Assembly (NCBI GenBank): GCA_963422565.1
Contig: OY730228.1
Location: 2,418,001-2,482,000, forward strand
DNA from: G963422565 sp963422565
GTDB lineage: Bacteria; Pseudomonadota; Alphaproteobacteria; MPNO01
DNA: 64,000 nucleotides
Direction of reading: 5' to 3'
The notes under the pieces were generated by a model. The model searched no databases, had not been told where the DNA came from, and saw only the letters and a list, made by a program, of their open reading frames with translations. Position numbers and translations under genes: made by a program. Below, piece by piece: positions 25,534 through 33,937 of the stretch. Position 1 is the first letter of the stretch; each line of letters starts with the position of its first letter.

Positions 25534-28500
25534 TCAACTCGCTCCCACCTGCTCCGATGTCAGATCGAACACGGTATCGGTCATCCAGCGCTTGAAGCCG
25601 CGGTTGTCCATGAACTGTTTGAAGAGCTGGCTGTCGTCCCTCATCATCGAGGTCATCACGCGCAGCAGCGCCCGGTCGTGCTCTATGCGGGTGTTCTCGC
25701 TGTCCGAGTTCCGCCGGGCGTTCCGGAAGGCGGTATCGGCGGCCACGCGGGCGGGGATGGTCTCGGCGATGAGTTGCGCGACGCGGTCTTTGTCCTCCCA
25801 CTCGATGTCGCCGAAGAGGTCGTTGAACTTCTCGAGGATATTAGAGAGCCGGTCCGGATCGGGATCGGCGCGCCCGCCGCCGCCGCCAGCCGGCACCGGC
25901 TCGATCTCGGCATCCTCGTCGGGCAGCACGATCTCCTGCATCGCCTGCTTCTCGACCCGGTAGCTGTCCATGTCGATGGCGTCGAGGATGCCCCCGGACA
26001 GGTCGTCCTCCCGCGGCGACGGCAGCTTGGGGATCAGGAAGTTGAGGAAGATCGAGCGCATCTCCCAGGCGGCATTGGTCCAGGGCAGAACGCTGGAGAG
26101 GAAGCTGTAGGTCCGCACGAACCCCTTCGCCTTGCCCTTGAAGGCGACTTGCTCGTCCTCGTCGAGGTCGCGCAGATAGACCGCCACGCATTCATCGAGA
26201 ATCGGATCGAGCCGGTCGCGCCCGGCGCCGCCGAGATAGCGTCGCACGAATTCCTCGACCCGGCCGGGCGCATACACCTGCGCGCCGTCCAGGTCGGCTT
26301 GCAGGTCGTGCAGCTTGTCGGGGTCGGTCTCGTCGGACAGGATCGTCGCGCGATAGAAGTCCGCGAAGGCGTCGCGGACGGTCCCGGCGTCGTTCAGGAA
26401 GTCCAGCACGAAGACGTCACGCTTCTTCGGGTGCGCCCGGTTGAGGCGGGAGAGCGTCTGCACCGCCTGAACCCCGGACAGCGTCTTGTCCACATACATC
26501 GTGTGCAGCAGGGGCTCGTCGTAGCCGGTCTGGAACTTGTCCGCACAGATGAGGAATCGGTACGGCTCCTCCCGGATCTTCTCCGCGATCGAGCGGGAAG
26601 GGAACCCGTTCAGCGACGCTTCGCTGACCTTCGCGCTGCCGAATTCGTGCTCGCCGGAGAAGGCGACGATGGCCCGGCAGCGGCTCTTGCGCTCGACCAG
26701 ATAGTCGCGGATGGCATGGAAATACTGGATCGCGCGCTCGACCCCGTTGGTGACCGCCATCGCCCGGGCCTCGCCGCCGATCTTGTTCCGGGCCAGCACC
26801 TGCTCGTGGAAGTGGTCCACCATGATCTCCGCCTTGAGGCGGATCGCGTGGTCGTGGCCCTCGACGAAGCGCCGCAGCTTCTTCTGCGCCTTGCCCGCGT
26901 CGAACTCCGGGTCGTCCTCGACCGTCCTGGCCAGCCTGTAGTAGCTCGTCACCGGCGTGTAGTGCGCCAGCACGTCGAGGATGAAGCCTTCCTGGATCGC
27001 CTGCTTCATGCTGTAGCCGTGGAAGGCGCGGTGCCTGATCGTGCCGTCCGGCTGCGGCTCCGGTTCGCCGAAGATTTCCAGCGTCTTGTTCTTGGGCGTG
27101 GCGGTGAAGGCGAAGTAGCTGGCGTTGGGGAGCAGCCTGCGCGACTCCATCAGGCGGTTGATCCGGTCCTCGAAGGTATCTTCTTCTCCCTCCGCGCCGG
27201 CCTCGGAGAGCGCCTGCGCCATCGCCGCGCTGGTGCGCCCGCCCTGGCTGGAATGGGCCTCGTCGATGACGATGGCGAAGCGGCGCCCGCGCTGCGCGTT
27301 GCCGATCTCGTCGAGGATGAAGGGGAACTTCTGCACCGTCGAGATGACGATCTTCCTGCCCGACTCGATGAAGCGGCGCAGGTCACCCGAGCGGTCGGCA
27401 TGACCCACCGTCGCGCCGATCCGGGCGTATTGCCGGATGGTATCGTTGATCTGGCGGTCGAGGATGCGCCGGTCGGTGACGACGACGATCGAATCGAAGA
27501 CCGGGGCGCCCTCCCTGGCGAGCCGGATCGCCTGGTGCGCCAGCCAGGCGATGGAGTTGCTCTTGCCGCTGCCGGCCGAGTGCTGGATCAGGTAGCGCCG
27601 GCCCGCGCCGTGCGCCTCAGCGTCGGCGAGCAGGCGGCGCACGACGTCGAGCTGGTGATAGCGCGGCCAGATCTGGGTCCGCCGCTTGCGGCCGGTCCTC
27701 TCGTCGCGAACCTCCACCAGCTGGGCGTAGTTCTCCAGGATGTCGGTCAGGCTCTCGCGGGTCAGCACCTCGCGCCACAGATAGCCGGTCTTGATGCCGC
27801 CCGGGTTGGGCGGATTGCCGGCGCCGTCGTTCCAGCCGCGGTTGAAGGGCAGGAACCACGACGCCTTGCCTTGGAGATGCGTGCAGAAGCGCGCCTCGGC
27901 CTCGTCCACCGCGAAGTGGGCGACGCAGCGGCCGAGCTCGAACAGCGTCTCGCGCGGATTGCGGTCCTTCCTGTACTGCTCGACCGCGTCGTCCACCGTC
28001 TGCCTGGTGAGATTGTTCTTTAGCTCGAAGGTGACGACCGGCAGGCCGTTGACGAACAGCACGATGTCCAGCGCCCGCTGCGCCTCGTCGCGGCTGTAGC
28101 GAAGCTGCCGGGTGACGGTGAAGCGGTTCTGCTCGAAGCGCGCCCGCGCCCGCTCGTTGCCGGGCGAGGGCGCGCCGTAGAACAGGTCCAGGCCGTGCGC
28201 GCCGTGCCTGATGCCCTTGCGCAGCACATCGACCGTGCCCCGCTTCGAGACCTCGCCCCGCAGCCGTGCCAGGAACTTGCACCGGGTCGGCCCGTCCTCG
28301 TCCAGGGACAGGGAGTCGGCCGCCTCGGGCTGGGTGGCGCGCAGGAAGGCGGCAAGCTGGACGAGATCGACGCAATACTCGCGGTCGTAGTCGCGATAAT
28401 TGCCGCCGCTCCAGCCCGCGCCGTCGTAACCGGCTTGCGGTTCGGCCAGACCGCCGGCCTCCATCGGCTCGCAGGAATGTCCGGCAAGCGCAGTGCAGAT

Positions 28501-28554
28501 CAGGCGTTCGAGGCCTCGTTCGCTGGTGTCGGTTGTCACATCATCAATCTTCAT
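25534..28554 (-). CDS. hsdR: Type I restriction endonuclease R subunit
   Basis: The 1006-residue motor-nuclease subunit has a PD-(D/E)xK nuclease domain (LDIVLFVNGLPVVTFELKNN at about 170-190), superfamily 2 helicase motifs (HSAGSGKSNSIAW Walker A, VIDEAHSSQGG with DEAH, FTATP, QTGYDEPLLHTMYVD, QTLSRLNR) and a C-terminal HsdM-interaction region. It translocates and cuts unmethylated DNA together with HsdM and HsdS. It begins 3 bases after the DUF5615 gene and is the last gene of the defence operon. The protein appears full length. Confidence 0.93.
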   Translation of the reverse strand: MKIDDVTTDTSERGLERLICTALAGHSCEPMEAGGLAEPQAGYDGAGWSGGNYRDYDREYCVDLVQLAAFLRATQPEAADSLSLDEDGPTRCKFLARLRGEVSKRGTVDVLRKGIRHGAHGLDLFYGAPSPGNERARARFEQNRFTVTRQLRYSRDEAQRALDIVLFVNGLPVVTFELKNNLTRQTVDDAVEQYRKDRNPRETLFELGRCVAHFAVDEAEARFCTHLQGKASWFLPFNRGWNDGAGNPPNPGGIKTGYLWREVLTRESLTDILENYAQLVEVRDERTGRKRRTQIWPRYHQLDVVRRLLADAEAHGAGRRYLIQHSAGSGKSNSIAWLAHQAIRLAREGAPVFDSIVVVTDRRILDRQINDTIRQYARIGATVGHADRSGDLRRFIESGRKIVISTVQKFPFILDEIGNAQRGRRFAIVIDEAHSSQGGRTSAAMAQALSEAGAEGEEDTFEDRINRLMESRRLLPNASYFAFTATPKNKTLEIFGEPEPQPDGTIRHRAFHGYSMKQAIQEGFILDVLAHYTPVTSYYRLARTVEDDPEFDAGKAQKKLRRFVEGHDHAIRLKAEIMVDHFHEQVLARNKIGGEARAMAVTNGVERAIQYFHAIRDYLVERKSRCRAIVAFSGEHEFGSAKVSEASLNGFPSRSIAEKIREEPYRFLICADKFQTGYDEPLLHTMYVDKTLSGVQAVQTLSRLNRAHPKKRDVFVLDFLNDAGTVRDAFADFYRATILSDETDPDKLHDLQADLDGAQVYAPGRVEEFVRRYLGGAGRDRLDPILDECVAVYLRDLDEDEQVAFKGKAKGFVRTYSFLSSVLPWTNAAWEMRSIFLNFLIPKLPSPREDDLSGGILDAIDMDSYRVEKQAMQEIVLPDEDAEIEPVPAGGGGGRADPDPDRLSNILEKFNDLFGDIEWEDKDRVAQLIAETIPARVAADTAFRNARRNSDSENTRIEHDRALLRVMTSMMRDDSQLFKQFMDNRGFKRWMTDTVFDLTSEQVGAS

Positions 28555-28557
28555 GCC

Positions 28558-28875
28558 TCAGATGGGGACTTCCCTCAATTCCCCGGGCCGTATCTCTTCG
28601 ATGACTGTACGGATTTCCTCCGTCCGGTGTTGCACTCTGGGCCATGCGGTAGAAAGCAGCACCACAATTGCCAACCTGCTTCCCGTGAGGTTTTGCTGGT
28701 ATCGCATGCTCTGATCCGTGGTCACGATGACCTCGTACCCCTCGGCCTCGGCTTTACGGATCAATTCTCCGTTTTCCAGCAATTCCCAGCCCTTCTCCGC
28801 GGATCTATCCACCGAATGTTCCCGGAGATGGTTACGGAGGGGGGCCGGGGTTCCATGGTCGAACAGGATCTTCAT
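28558..28875 (-). CDS. DUF5615 PIN-like protein, putative toxin
   Basis: The 105-residue protein begins KILFDHGTPAPLRNHL and continues SAEKGWELLENGELIRKAE and EGYEVIVTTDQSMRYQQNL, the acid-rich PIN-like fold of DUF5615. Members are predicted RNases paired with DUF433 antitoxins. Acidic residues D7 and those in TTDQS are candidates for metal binding. It sits 2 bases after a DUF433 gene and 3 bases before hsdR, so it belongs to the same transcript. The toxin role is by analogy and was not tested. Confidence 0.75.
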   Translation of the reverse strand: MKILFDHGTPAPLRNHLREHSVDRSAEKGWELLENGELIRKAEAEGYEVIVTTDQSMRYQQNLTGSRLAIVVLLSTAWPRVQHRTEEIRTVIEEIRPGELREVPI

Positions 28876-28877
28876 AG

Positions 28878-29099
28878 TCAGGCCGGCGTCTTGAGATGCT
28901 CGGCTTCGTGGTTGAGAACAGTCGCCACCTGCCACTCCTTGACTTCGGGATACCATTCGAGGAACTGTTTGACGGTAGCGCCGCTCTCCAGGTTCTCGAA
29001 GAGGGCGTAGACCGGCACCCTTGTTCCGGTGAAGGCCCAGGCTCCGCTGATCTTGCGGGGGTTGCATTCCACCGCCGCGCAGGTGTTCCAATCGGTCAT
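28878..29099 (-). CDS. DUF433 family protein, putative antitoxin
   Basis: This 73-residue protein has the DUF433 helix-turn-helix-like core: CNPRKISGAWAFTGTRVPVY, then LFENLESGATVKQFLEWYP. DUF433 proteins pair with PIN-like DUF5615 toxins. Its ATG overlaps the darG stop as ATGA, and the DUF5615 gene starts 2 bases later. Short length and C-terminal HEAEHLKTPA are typical of the family. Confidence 0.78.
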   Translation of the reverse strand: MTDWNTCAAVECNPRKISGAWAFTGTRVPVYALFENLESGATVKQFLEWYPEVKEWQVATVLNHEAEHLKTPA

Positions 29100-30187
29100 G
29101 AAGTCATCTCCCTCCGGAGTGCAGCATCTTCATCAACGCCGGCGCGGCCGCTCCCGATCCAGTCATGCGCTTTCAGCACGTCCGCCGCCAACCCGATCTG
29201 CCGGGGCGAGAAGCGCTTCTTGCGGTCGTTCCAGGCGTGGGTCAGCGCCACGAGATGTTCCCGCGACGCCGGCGCATCGTGTTCGAGGACCCAGTGCACC
29301 GTGGAGAGCAGTTCCAGACCGAAGGCCGATTCGAAGCCGTCCACAAGGTCCGCAACCCTGTCGAAGCGCTTTCGGGTCGCGTGCGAGCGATGCAAGACCT
29401 CGGCGGCGTCCTCGACGGCGCCGGGGACGAGTTCGAGCATCTTGTCGGGCCTGTCGCCGCCATCGGCGTATCCCGATATGAAATGCCCTTCCACCGCATT
29501 GAGGACGTGTCGCAGGTTCTCGGCGTATGGCCCGTAGAGCGCCTTGGCGAACCGCAGCTTCAGCGGCTGACCTGCGACCTGCATGAAATACATGAGCTTG
29601 TGGACTTCCAGCAGGGTGACGAACGGGTCGAGCAGGCCGTTCAGATAGCGGTCCATCAACCCGACCAGCGCCGCCCGGCCCTTGGTCATCTTCGGCGCTT
29701 TGCGGCTGCGCACCATCTCCTCCGCCTCCGACGCGCCCCTGGGCTCGAAGACGACGACTTCCAGGTCGTTGAGGCCCCCCAACACTTCCTTGATGCGCGC
29801 ACGCACATCGCTCCATTCGAGGCCGCCGAGCCCGCTGCCGAGGGGCGGCAGCGCGATCGATCGGATTCCGCGCGTGCGGATCGCTTCCACGAGGTCTTGC
29901 AACCCGGTCTCGATGTCCTCGATCCGGCTGTTGCCGCGCCAATGCCGCTTGGTCGGGAAGTTGACGATGTAGCGCGGGTTGATGAGCGCGCGGGTCTCGA
30001 ACACGAACATGCGGCCGGGCCGCACCTCGCCGCGCGCGCAGGCCTCGGCATAGGCGCGGAAGTTCTCGGGGAAGGCCTTCTTGAACTGAAGCGCGATCCC
30101 GCGCCCCATGATGCCGTCGCAATTGACGGTGTTGACCAGGGCTTCGGCGTCTTCGGCAAGGATATTGCCGGTCTTGAAGCGAATCAT
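29096..30187 (-). CDS. darG: DarG-like macrodomain antitoxin
   Basis: The 363-residue protein has an N-terminal macrodomain (residues 1 to about 155: VNTVNCDGIMGRGIALQFK, RYIVNFPTKRHWRGNS, ALPPLGSGLGGLEW) that removes ADP-ribose from DNA, followed by a C-terminal helical domain (KMTKGRAALVGLMDRYLNG to LKAHDWIG) that in DarG binds and blocks DarT. The order matches characterised DarTG pairs, with the toxin gene immediately upstream (19 bases). The ATG at 30187 is preceded by GGAGAGG. It overlaps the DUF433 gene by 4 bases. The pair is embedded between hsdS and hsdR. Confidence 0.88.
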   Translation of the reverse strand: MIRFKTGNILAEDAEALVNTVNCDGIMGRGIALQFKKAFPENFRAYAEACARGEVRPGRMFVFETRALINPRYIVNFPTKRHWRGNSRIEDIETGLQDLVEAIRTRGIRSIALPPLGSGLGGLEWSDVRARIKEVLGGLNDLEVVVFEPRGASEAEEMVRSRKAPKMTKGRAALVGLMDRYLNGLLDPFVTLLEVHKLMYFMQVAGQPLKLRFAKALYGPYAENLRHVLNAVEGHFISGYADGGDRPDKMLELVPGAVEDAAEVLHRSHATRKRFDRVADLVDGFESAFGLELLSTVHWVLEHDAPASREHLVALTHAWNDRKKRFSPRQIGLAADVLKAHDWIGSGRAGVDEDAALRREMTS

Positions 30188-30206
30188 CGGCGCGCCCTCT
30201 CCAGCG

Positions 30207-30845
30207 TCAATAGTACCATTCCTGCCTGAGTTCGACGACCGGGCGGTCGCCGCCCGCCCGCATGGCGGCCCGCGCCTGGCGCCGAACGTGCCCGGAGTGC
30301 ACACCGACGCGCTCCACCAGCGCCCACGGGAACGATCGCTCCATCAGGAACTCCGCCTGCTTCTCTTCCTTGCAGTCGCGCCAGCGACTGGCGCGGATCG
30401 CGTCCCAGTCGATCTCGTCGAGTTGAGCCAGGTCGCAGCGGTCCTGGAAATAGCATGAGCCCGCGTTGGAAAGGGTGAAGGCCCATCGGCGCTCGTGCTG
30501 CTCGGCCCAACTCCTCGCCTCGTGCAGGTCGGCTTCCAGATGCACGATGGGGCCCTGGCCGCCACGATAGTCGAGTCCGGGATGATTGGCCCTCCATATC
30601 AGATAGAGCATGACCGAGCGCGGGCAGAAGTAGAAAGGCACGCAGTCGCCGACCCGGAGGCCGGGATGGCTGTTCAGCGGACTGGTCAGGCGGCGCTGCT
30701 TGATGTCGGACATGCCGATGGTCGTCCCCGGAGATGCGCGGCGCTGCGCCTCTGCGTCGCACCAGAGAGCGCCGTCCGCAACGATCGACGGCAGCCGGTC
30801 CACATGGACGATGTGATAGATCTTCGGCGCGGCGCGCGGCGGCAC
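30207..30845 (-). CDS. darT: DarT-like DNA ADP-ribosyltransferase toxin (DUF4433)
   Basis: The 212-residue protein begins PKIYHIVHVDRLPSIVADG, has SDIKQRRLTSPLN and RVGDCVPFYFCPRSVMLYLI, and ends with KQAEFLMERSFPWALVER, where E165 occupies the place of the catalytic glutamate of DarT enzymes. DarT modifies thymidine in single-stranded DNA and stops replication; phage defence by DarTG is established. The start is a GTG at 30845, 2 bases after the hsdS stop, so expression is likely coupled to hsdS. No frameshift or loss of key residues is apparent. Confidence 0.88.
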   Translation of the reverse strand: MPPRAAPKIYHIVHVDRLPSIVADGALWCDAEAQRRASPGTTIGMSDIKQRRLTSPLNSHPGLRVGDCVPFYFCPRSVMLYLIWRANHPGLDYRGGQGPIVHLEADLHEARSWAEQHERRWAFTLSNAGSCYFQDRCDLAQLDEIDWDAIRASRWRDCKEEKQAEFLMERSFPWALVERVGVHSGHVRRQARAAMRAGGDRPVVELRQEWYY

Positions 30846-30847
30846 GG

Positions 30848-32317
30848 TCAGCCTGCGGCCATTGCCGGTCGGGTCTCGCGATCGAACGAGGGCGCGTCCC
30901 CTGCATCGGGAACGTCGCCCGCCTCGTCGTCGGCCGCCAGGGGATCGGCCTCGGGCAACGCGGCCGCCGCCTCGCGCACGTCCAGCTTTCCGGTGACGAC
31001 ATCGGCGATGAGGCGGGTGCGGTATTCGTTGAGGAGGCCGATCTCGCGGTTGGCGCGGACAATGGCGGTGTCGATATTCGCAGTTGTGCGGTCGATGTAG
31101 GCGGCGATGGCGGCTTGCTCGGGGAGGGGTGGCACAGGCAATCGGACGCCTCCAAGCTTGTTGCCAGAAATCTCCGTGAAGGTTGTTCCGTTCGCCAAGC
31201 TTCGTAGCTCGGTTTGAAGGCTTCCAAGGAGAAAAAAAGCGAATGAAGAATCGATTTCTCTCTCGCGGGGAGTGAGCGCTTTACAACCTTGATTGGTGCA
31301 GAACGGTACTCTAGCGAGGGCGACGTTCCCAACTGGCGCCCGGGTTGTAACTACGATACTTCCAATCGGTAGAAGCTCGGCTGAGCAATTATCCAACCCT
31401 TCTTGGGTCAGTCGTCGTTGCGAACCGTGTATGTACGTTGACTTGCCGACGTCGGCTGGTGTCACCCAAACGTGAGGGCCGTCCCAAAATCTCCGCTCAT
31501 TACTTGAGGGCGTTGAACCGCCTACGATCCGACGAAACAGCTGCTTGACGCGCCGCACTTCCCAATGCGCCGGGACCTCGCCCAGCCACTCGACGCCGGA
31601 GGGCTTGTAGGTTGGGTAGGGCTGGCCGGTGCGGACGTCGATCCGGCCTGTGACGGCCTCGTGGACGACCGCCTGCTTCTGCTCCTCCAGCAGCGCGATC
31701 AGCCTCTCCCTGGCGCGGATATAGCGCCGGATGCGCCGGTCGGCCCGGTCGAGGAAGCGGACAATGGCGGCTTGCTCGGGGAGGGGTGGCAGAGGCAGTC
31801 GAACGGACTTGATTGCGCTATGCGAGAGGCCGTATCGCGTGACGCCGTTTGCCCGCACATGAAGCTGGTACGCGACACTCGGGCTCTGCAACGCGCGGAA
31901 CAGAAATTCCCCATCAAGGTTTCTTGGGTCTGACCGAAGCAGGGCCAAGTGGTAGCCACTTACGATGTTGTCCTCGGTACCCTGAACCAGAGCAGGAACG
32001 GCAATGTCGTTCCATACCTCGGAGTCTTTCGTGATCAGAACGTCGCGTGGCTGCAATCCGAAGCGCTCCACCTCCTCCTTTGTGGCGGTCGCCTGCATGA
32101 ACGGCATACCGGTATGGATGCGATCATTCTTATAAACATCGACGTAATTGCAGAGGCGGACCGGGGTCTCCCCCTGCTTTGAATGCTTGTCGACGTTGCT
32201 GACTCGCATTTCGCAAGCGTTGCGTAGTCGTCTGACCTCCCAATGCGCTGGCACCTCCCCCAGCCACTCCACGCCGGAGTCCTTCATCGCGGGATACGGC
32301 TCAAGCGCGCCGGTCAC
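30848..32317 (-). CDS. hsdS: Type I restriction specificity subunit
   Basis: The 489-residue specificity subunit has two target-recognition halves, each opening with the same 17 residues (SGVEWLGEVPAHWEVRR at 14-30 and 240-256), and each ending in LPxPPLPEQAAI followed by a helical spacer. These define the two half-sites recognised by the enzyme. The GTG start at 32317 overlaps the fic stop as GTGA. Both recognition domains (31140-31540 and 31800-32220) are visibly richer in A and T than the conserved parts, suggesting exchange by recombination. A tail (ADPLAADDEAGDVPDAGDAP) beyond the second spacer is unusual. Confidence 0.9.
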   Translation of the reverse strand: MTGALEPYPAMKDSGVEWLGEVPAHWEVRRLRNACEMRVSNVDKHSKQGETPVRLCNYVDVYKNDRIHTGMPFMQATATKEEVERFGLQPRDVLITKDSEVWNDIAVPALVQGTEDNIVSGYHLALLRSDPRNLDGEFLFRALQSPSVAYQLHVRANGVTRYGLSHSAIKSVRLPLPPLPEQAAIVRFLDRADRRIRRYIRARERLIALLEEQKQAVVHEAVTGRIDVRTGQPYPTYKPSGVEWLGEVPAHWEVRRVKQLFRRIVGGSTPSSNERRFWDGPHVWVTPADVGKSTYIHGSQRRLTQEGLDNCSAELLPIGSIVVTTRAPVGNVALARVPFCTNQGCKALTPREREIDSSFAFFLLGSLQTELRSLANGTTFTEISGNKLGGVRLPVPPLPEQAAIAAYIDRTTANIDTAIVRANREIGLLNEYRTRLIADVVTGKLDVREAAAALPEADPLAADDEAGDVPDAGDAPSFDRETRPAMAAG

Positions 32318-33507
32318 GCTGCTTCCTCCCCGCCGGGCGCGGGTTCGGGACCGTCCGCGAAGACGCGGATATAGTCGGCATACAGGAATGCCCGGTTGCG
32401 CTTGCGGCCGCTGAGCTCTTCCAGAATGCCGGCCGAAACCAAGCGCGCGACGAGGTTGTTCGCCGCCGGGTAGCTGAGATCGGCGATTGCCCGCACATCG
32501 GCGACGGATACGACCGGCTGCCTGTACAGCGCCTCCAGCACGCGGTGTCCGTTGCCGGCGGCGCGCCCGAAGCGAGCGGTGACAGCGGCGCGGTGCGCCT
32601 CCCGCAAGTCGAGAACCCGGCGGGCCGTCGCCGTGGCCTGGTCGCCGACCTCGGCCACGCCACGCAGAAAGAAGGCGAGCCAGCCTTCCCAGTCGCCCGC
32701 GTCGCGCACGGCCTGCAGGCGCTCGTAATACTCGGCGCGATGCCGTTTGAAATAATGCGATATATAGAGGACCGGCTTGGCGAGAAGCCCTCTCTCGCAG
32801 AGAAAGAACGCGATCAACAGCCGGCCAATCCGGCCGTTCCCGTCGAGGAAGGGATGAATGGTCTCGAACTGGGCATGCGCCAGCCCGATGCGAATGAGGG
32901 GAGGGATATTGTCGTTTCGGTGCAGAAAGGTCTCCAGGTCCCCCAGCGCGCGCGGCACGTCCTCGAACGGAGGGGGCACGAAGACCGCATCGCGCAGCGT
33001 GCCGCCGGACGGGCCGATCCAGTTCCGGGTCCGGCGCAGCTCGCCCGGCATGGAACGGCCGCCGCGCACACCGCGCAGCAGCCTTTCGTGCATCTCGCGG
33101 ATCAGGCGAACCGACAGCGGCAGGTCGGGCAACCGCTCGAGTCCGTGGTCCATGGCCGCCAGATAGTTGATGACGTCTCCCGTGTCTCCGGCATCGCGGG
33201 GCGACAGGATCCGGGCCTCGGCCGCAAGCACATCCTGAAGGGAGCTTTGCGTCCCCTCGATCTGACTGGAAAGCACGGCCTCCTTGCGCATGTACATGAG
33301 TACGAAGAGATCGGATTCCGGCAGTGTATGGATAGCGCCGTCCAGCCTGCCCAGGGCGCGGTCGGCCGCCGACAGGAGGGCTTGCATGGACTCCGTCACG
33401 CGAACCGGCGGCCGCGGCGGCAGCGGGGCCGGAACGAAAGCGCGGTAGCCGGCGGGCTGGAGCACATGGCGACCGGCGCGGCCGTCCGATCTGTCCCTGT
33501 CGTCCAT
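32314..33507 (-). CDS. Fic-domain AMPylase, class II, with C-terminal winged helix
   Basis: The 397-residue protein has a Fic_N segment with the inhibitory motif SSQIEG (residues 80-85), a Fic core with HPFLDGNGRIGR (218-229) and a C-terminal winged-helix domain (VVSVADVRAIADLSYPAAN). Such proteins transfer AMP to target proteins; the N-terminal helix with Glu keeps them off until displaced. The start at 33507 (MDDRDRSDG) is chosen because GGAGG lies 8 bases upstream; an earlier start at 33540 lacks one. It overlaps hsdS by 4 bases (GTGA). The region upstream has a perfect dyad and a direct repeat. Its target is unknown. Confidence 0.85.
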   Translation of the reverse strand: MDDRDRSDGRAGRHVLQPAGYRAFVPAPLPPRPPVRVTESMQALLSAADRALGRLDGAIHTLPESDLFVLMYMRKEAVLSSQIEGTQSSLQDVLAAEARILSPRDAGDTGDVINYLAAMDHGLERLPDLPLSVRLIREMHERLLRGVRGGRSMPGELRRTRNWIGPSGGTLRDAVFVPPPFEDVPRALGDLETFLHRNDNIPPLIRIGLAHAQFETIHPFLDGNGRIGRLLIAFFLCERGLLAKPVLYISHYFKRHRAEYYERLQAVRDAGDWEGWLAFFLRGVAEVGDQATATARRVLDLREAHRAAVTARFGRAAGNGHRVLEALYRQPVVSVADVRAIADLSYPAANNLVARLVSAGILEELSGRKRNRAFLYADYIRVFADGPEPAPGGEEAA

Positions 33508-33531
33508 GGCTTGCCTCCACCGAGGCGCTGT

Positions 33532-33568
33532 GCGTTCCATATGGTCCTCTGGCGTATATATGGAACGC
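33532..33568. promoter_or_regulatory. Perfect dyad upstream of fic, candidate operator
   Basis: GCGTTCCATAT (33532-33542) and ATATGGAACGC (33558-33568) are exact inverted repeats with a 15-base spacer, 25 bases before the chosen fic start. The AT-rich centre contrasts with the surroundings. The C-terminal winged helix of Fic makes it a possible ligand of its own operator. Confidence 0.55.
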
Positions 33569-33576
33569 CTCGCCGT

Positions 33577-33639
33577 CCATATTATCGGTTGGTGACACCA
33601 TGGGTCGCGGCGGCGCCCATGTTATCGGCTGACGACACT
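33577..33639. repeat. Direct repeat in the hicB-fic spacer
   Basis: Two 23-base copies (CCATATTATCGGTTGGTGAC... at 33577 and CCATGTTATCGGCTGACGAC... at 33617) agree at 18 positions and are 40 bases apart, about four helical turns. They lie just upstream of the dyad and may be binding sites for a regulator of fic and the downstream operon. Confidence 0.5.
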
Positions 33640-33742
33640 ATCGGCAGTCGTTGGACGCCATGCGCCATGCACCGGCCCGACAGCGGCGCTCGGCAGCCTG
33701 GTCCCGCGAGCGCGCCATCGAGAAGCTCTTCGGCTTCCCTCT

Positions 33743-33937
33743 TCAGTGCCCGAGGCGCAGGCAGATTTCCTCGGGTCGCGGCATGCTGTCGTCGAAGTAG
33801 CAGTCGACGGCTTCCCTGACGTTGCGGCGGATGTCTTCGAGCGACCCTCCCTGGGTGTGGATGCCGCAGCCCGGCGCGCTGGCCGCATAGCCGCCGTCGA
33901 TCTCGTCCTCGGTGGCCCCGAAGACGATTTCGGTCAT
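33743..33937 (-). CDS. HicB-like antitoxin-fold protein, no HicA partner
   Basis: The 64-residue protein has the RNase-H-like HicB core: FGATEDEIDGGYAASAPGCG, then IHTQGGSLEDIRRNVREAVD and CYFDDSMPRPEEI. The usual HicA RNase gene is not found on either side in any frame. It overlaps the hsdM stop as ATGA. The C-terminal DNA-binding tail found in longer HicB proteins is lacking. It could be an orphan antitoxin or an accessory factor of the restriction system; the former partner may have occupied the 235-base spacer before fic. Confidence 0.78.
   Translation of the reverse strand: MTEIVFGATEDEIDGGYAASAPGCGIHTQGGSLEDIRRNVREAVDCYFDDSMPRPEEICLRLGH

Noticed and set aside
25510..28023. An 837-codon open frame on the plus strand opposite hsdR
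   Set aside because: It is the antisense shadow of hsdR, caused by high GC; its translation lacks family motifs and is rich in Arg, Val, Asp and Leu in the pattern typical of antisense frames.
30848..33601. A 917-residue frame that would fuse hsdS to an upstream protein
   Set aside because: The first 428 codons are an out-of-frame shadow of fic; the real HsdS begins at GTG 32317 where homology starts and the GTGA junction lies.
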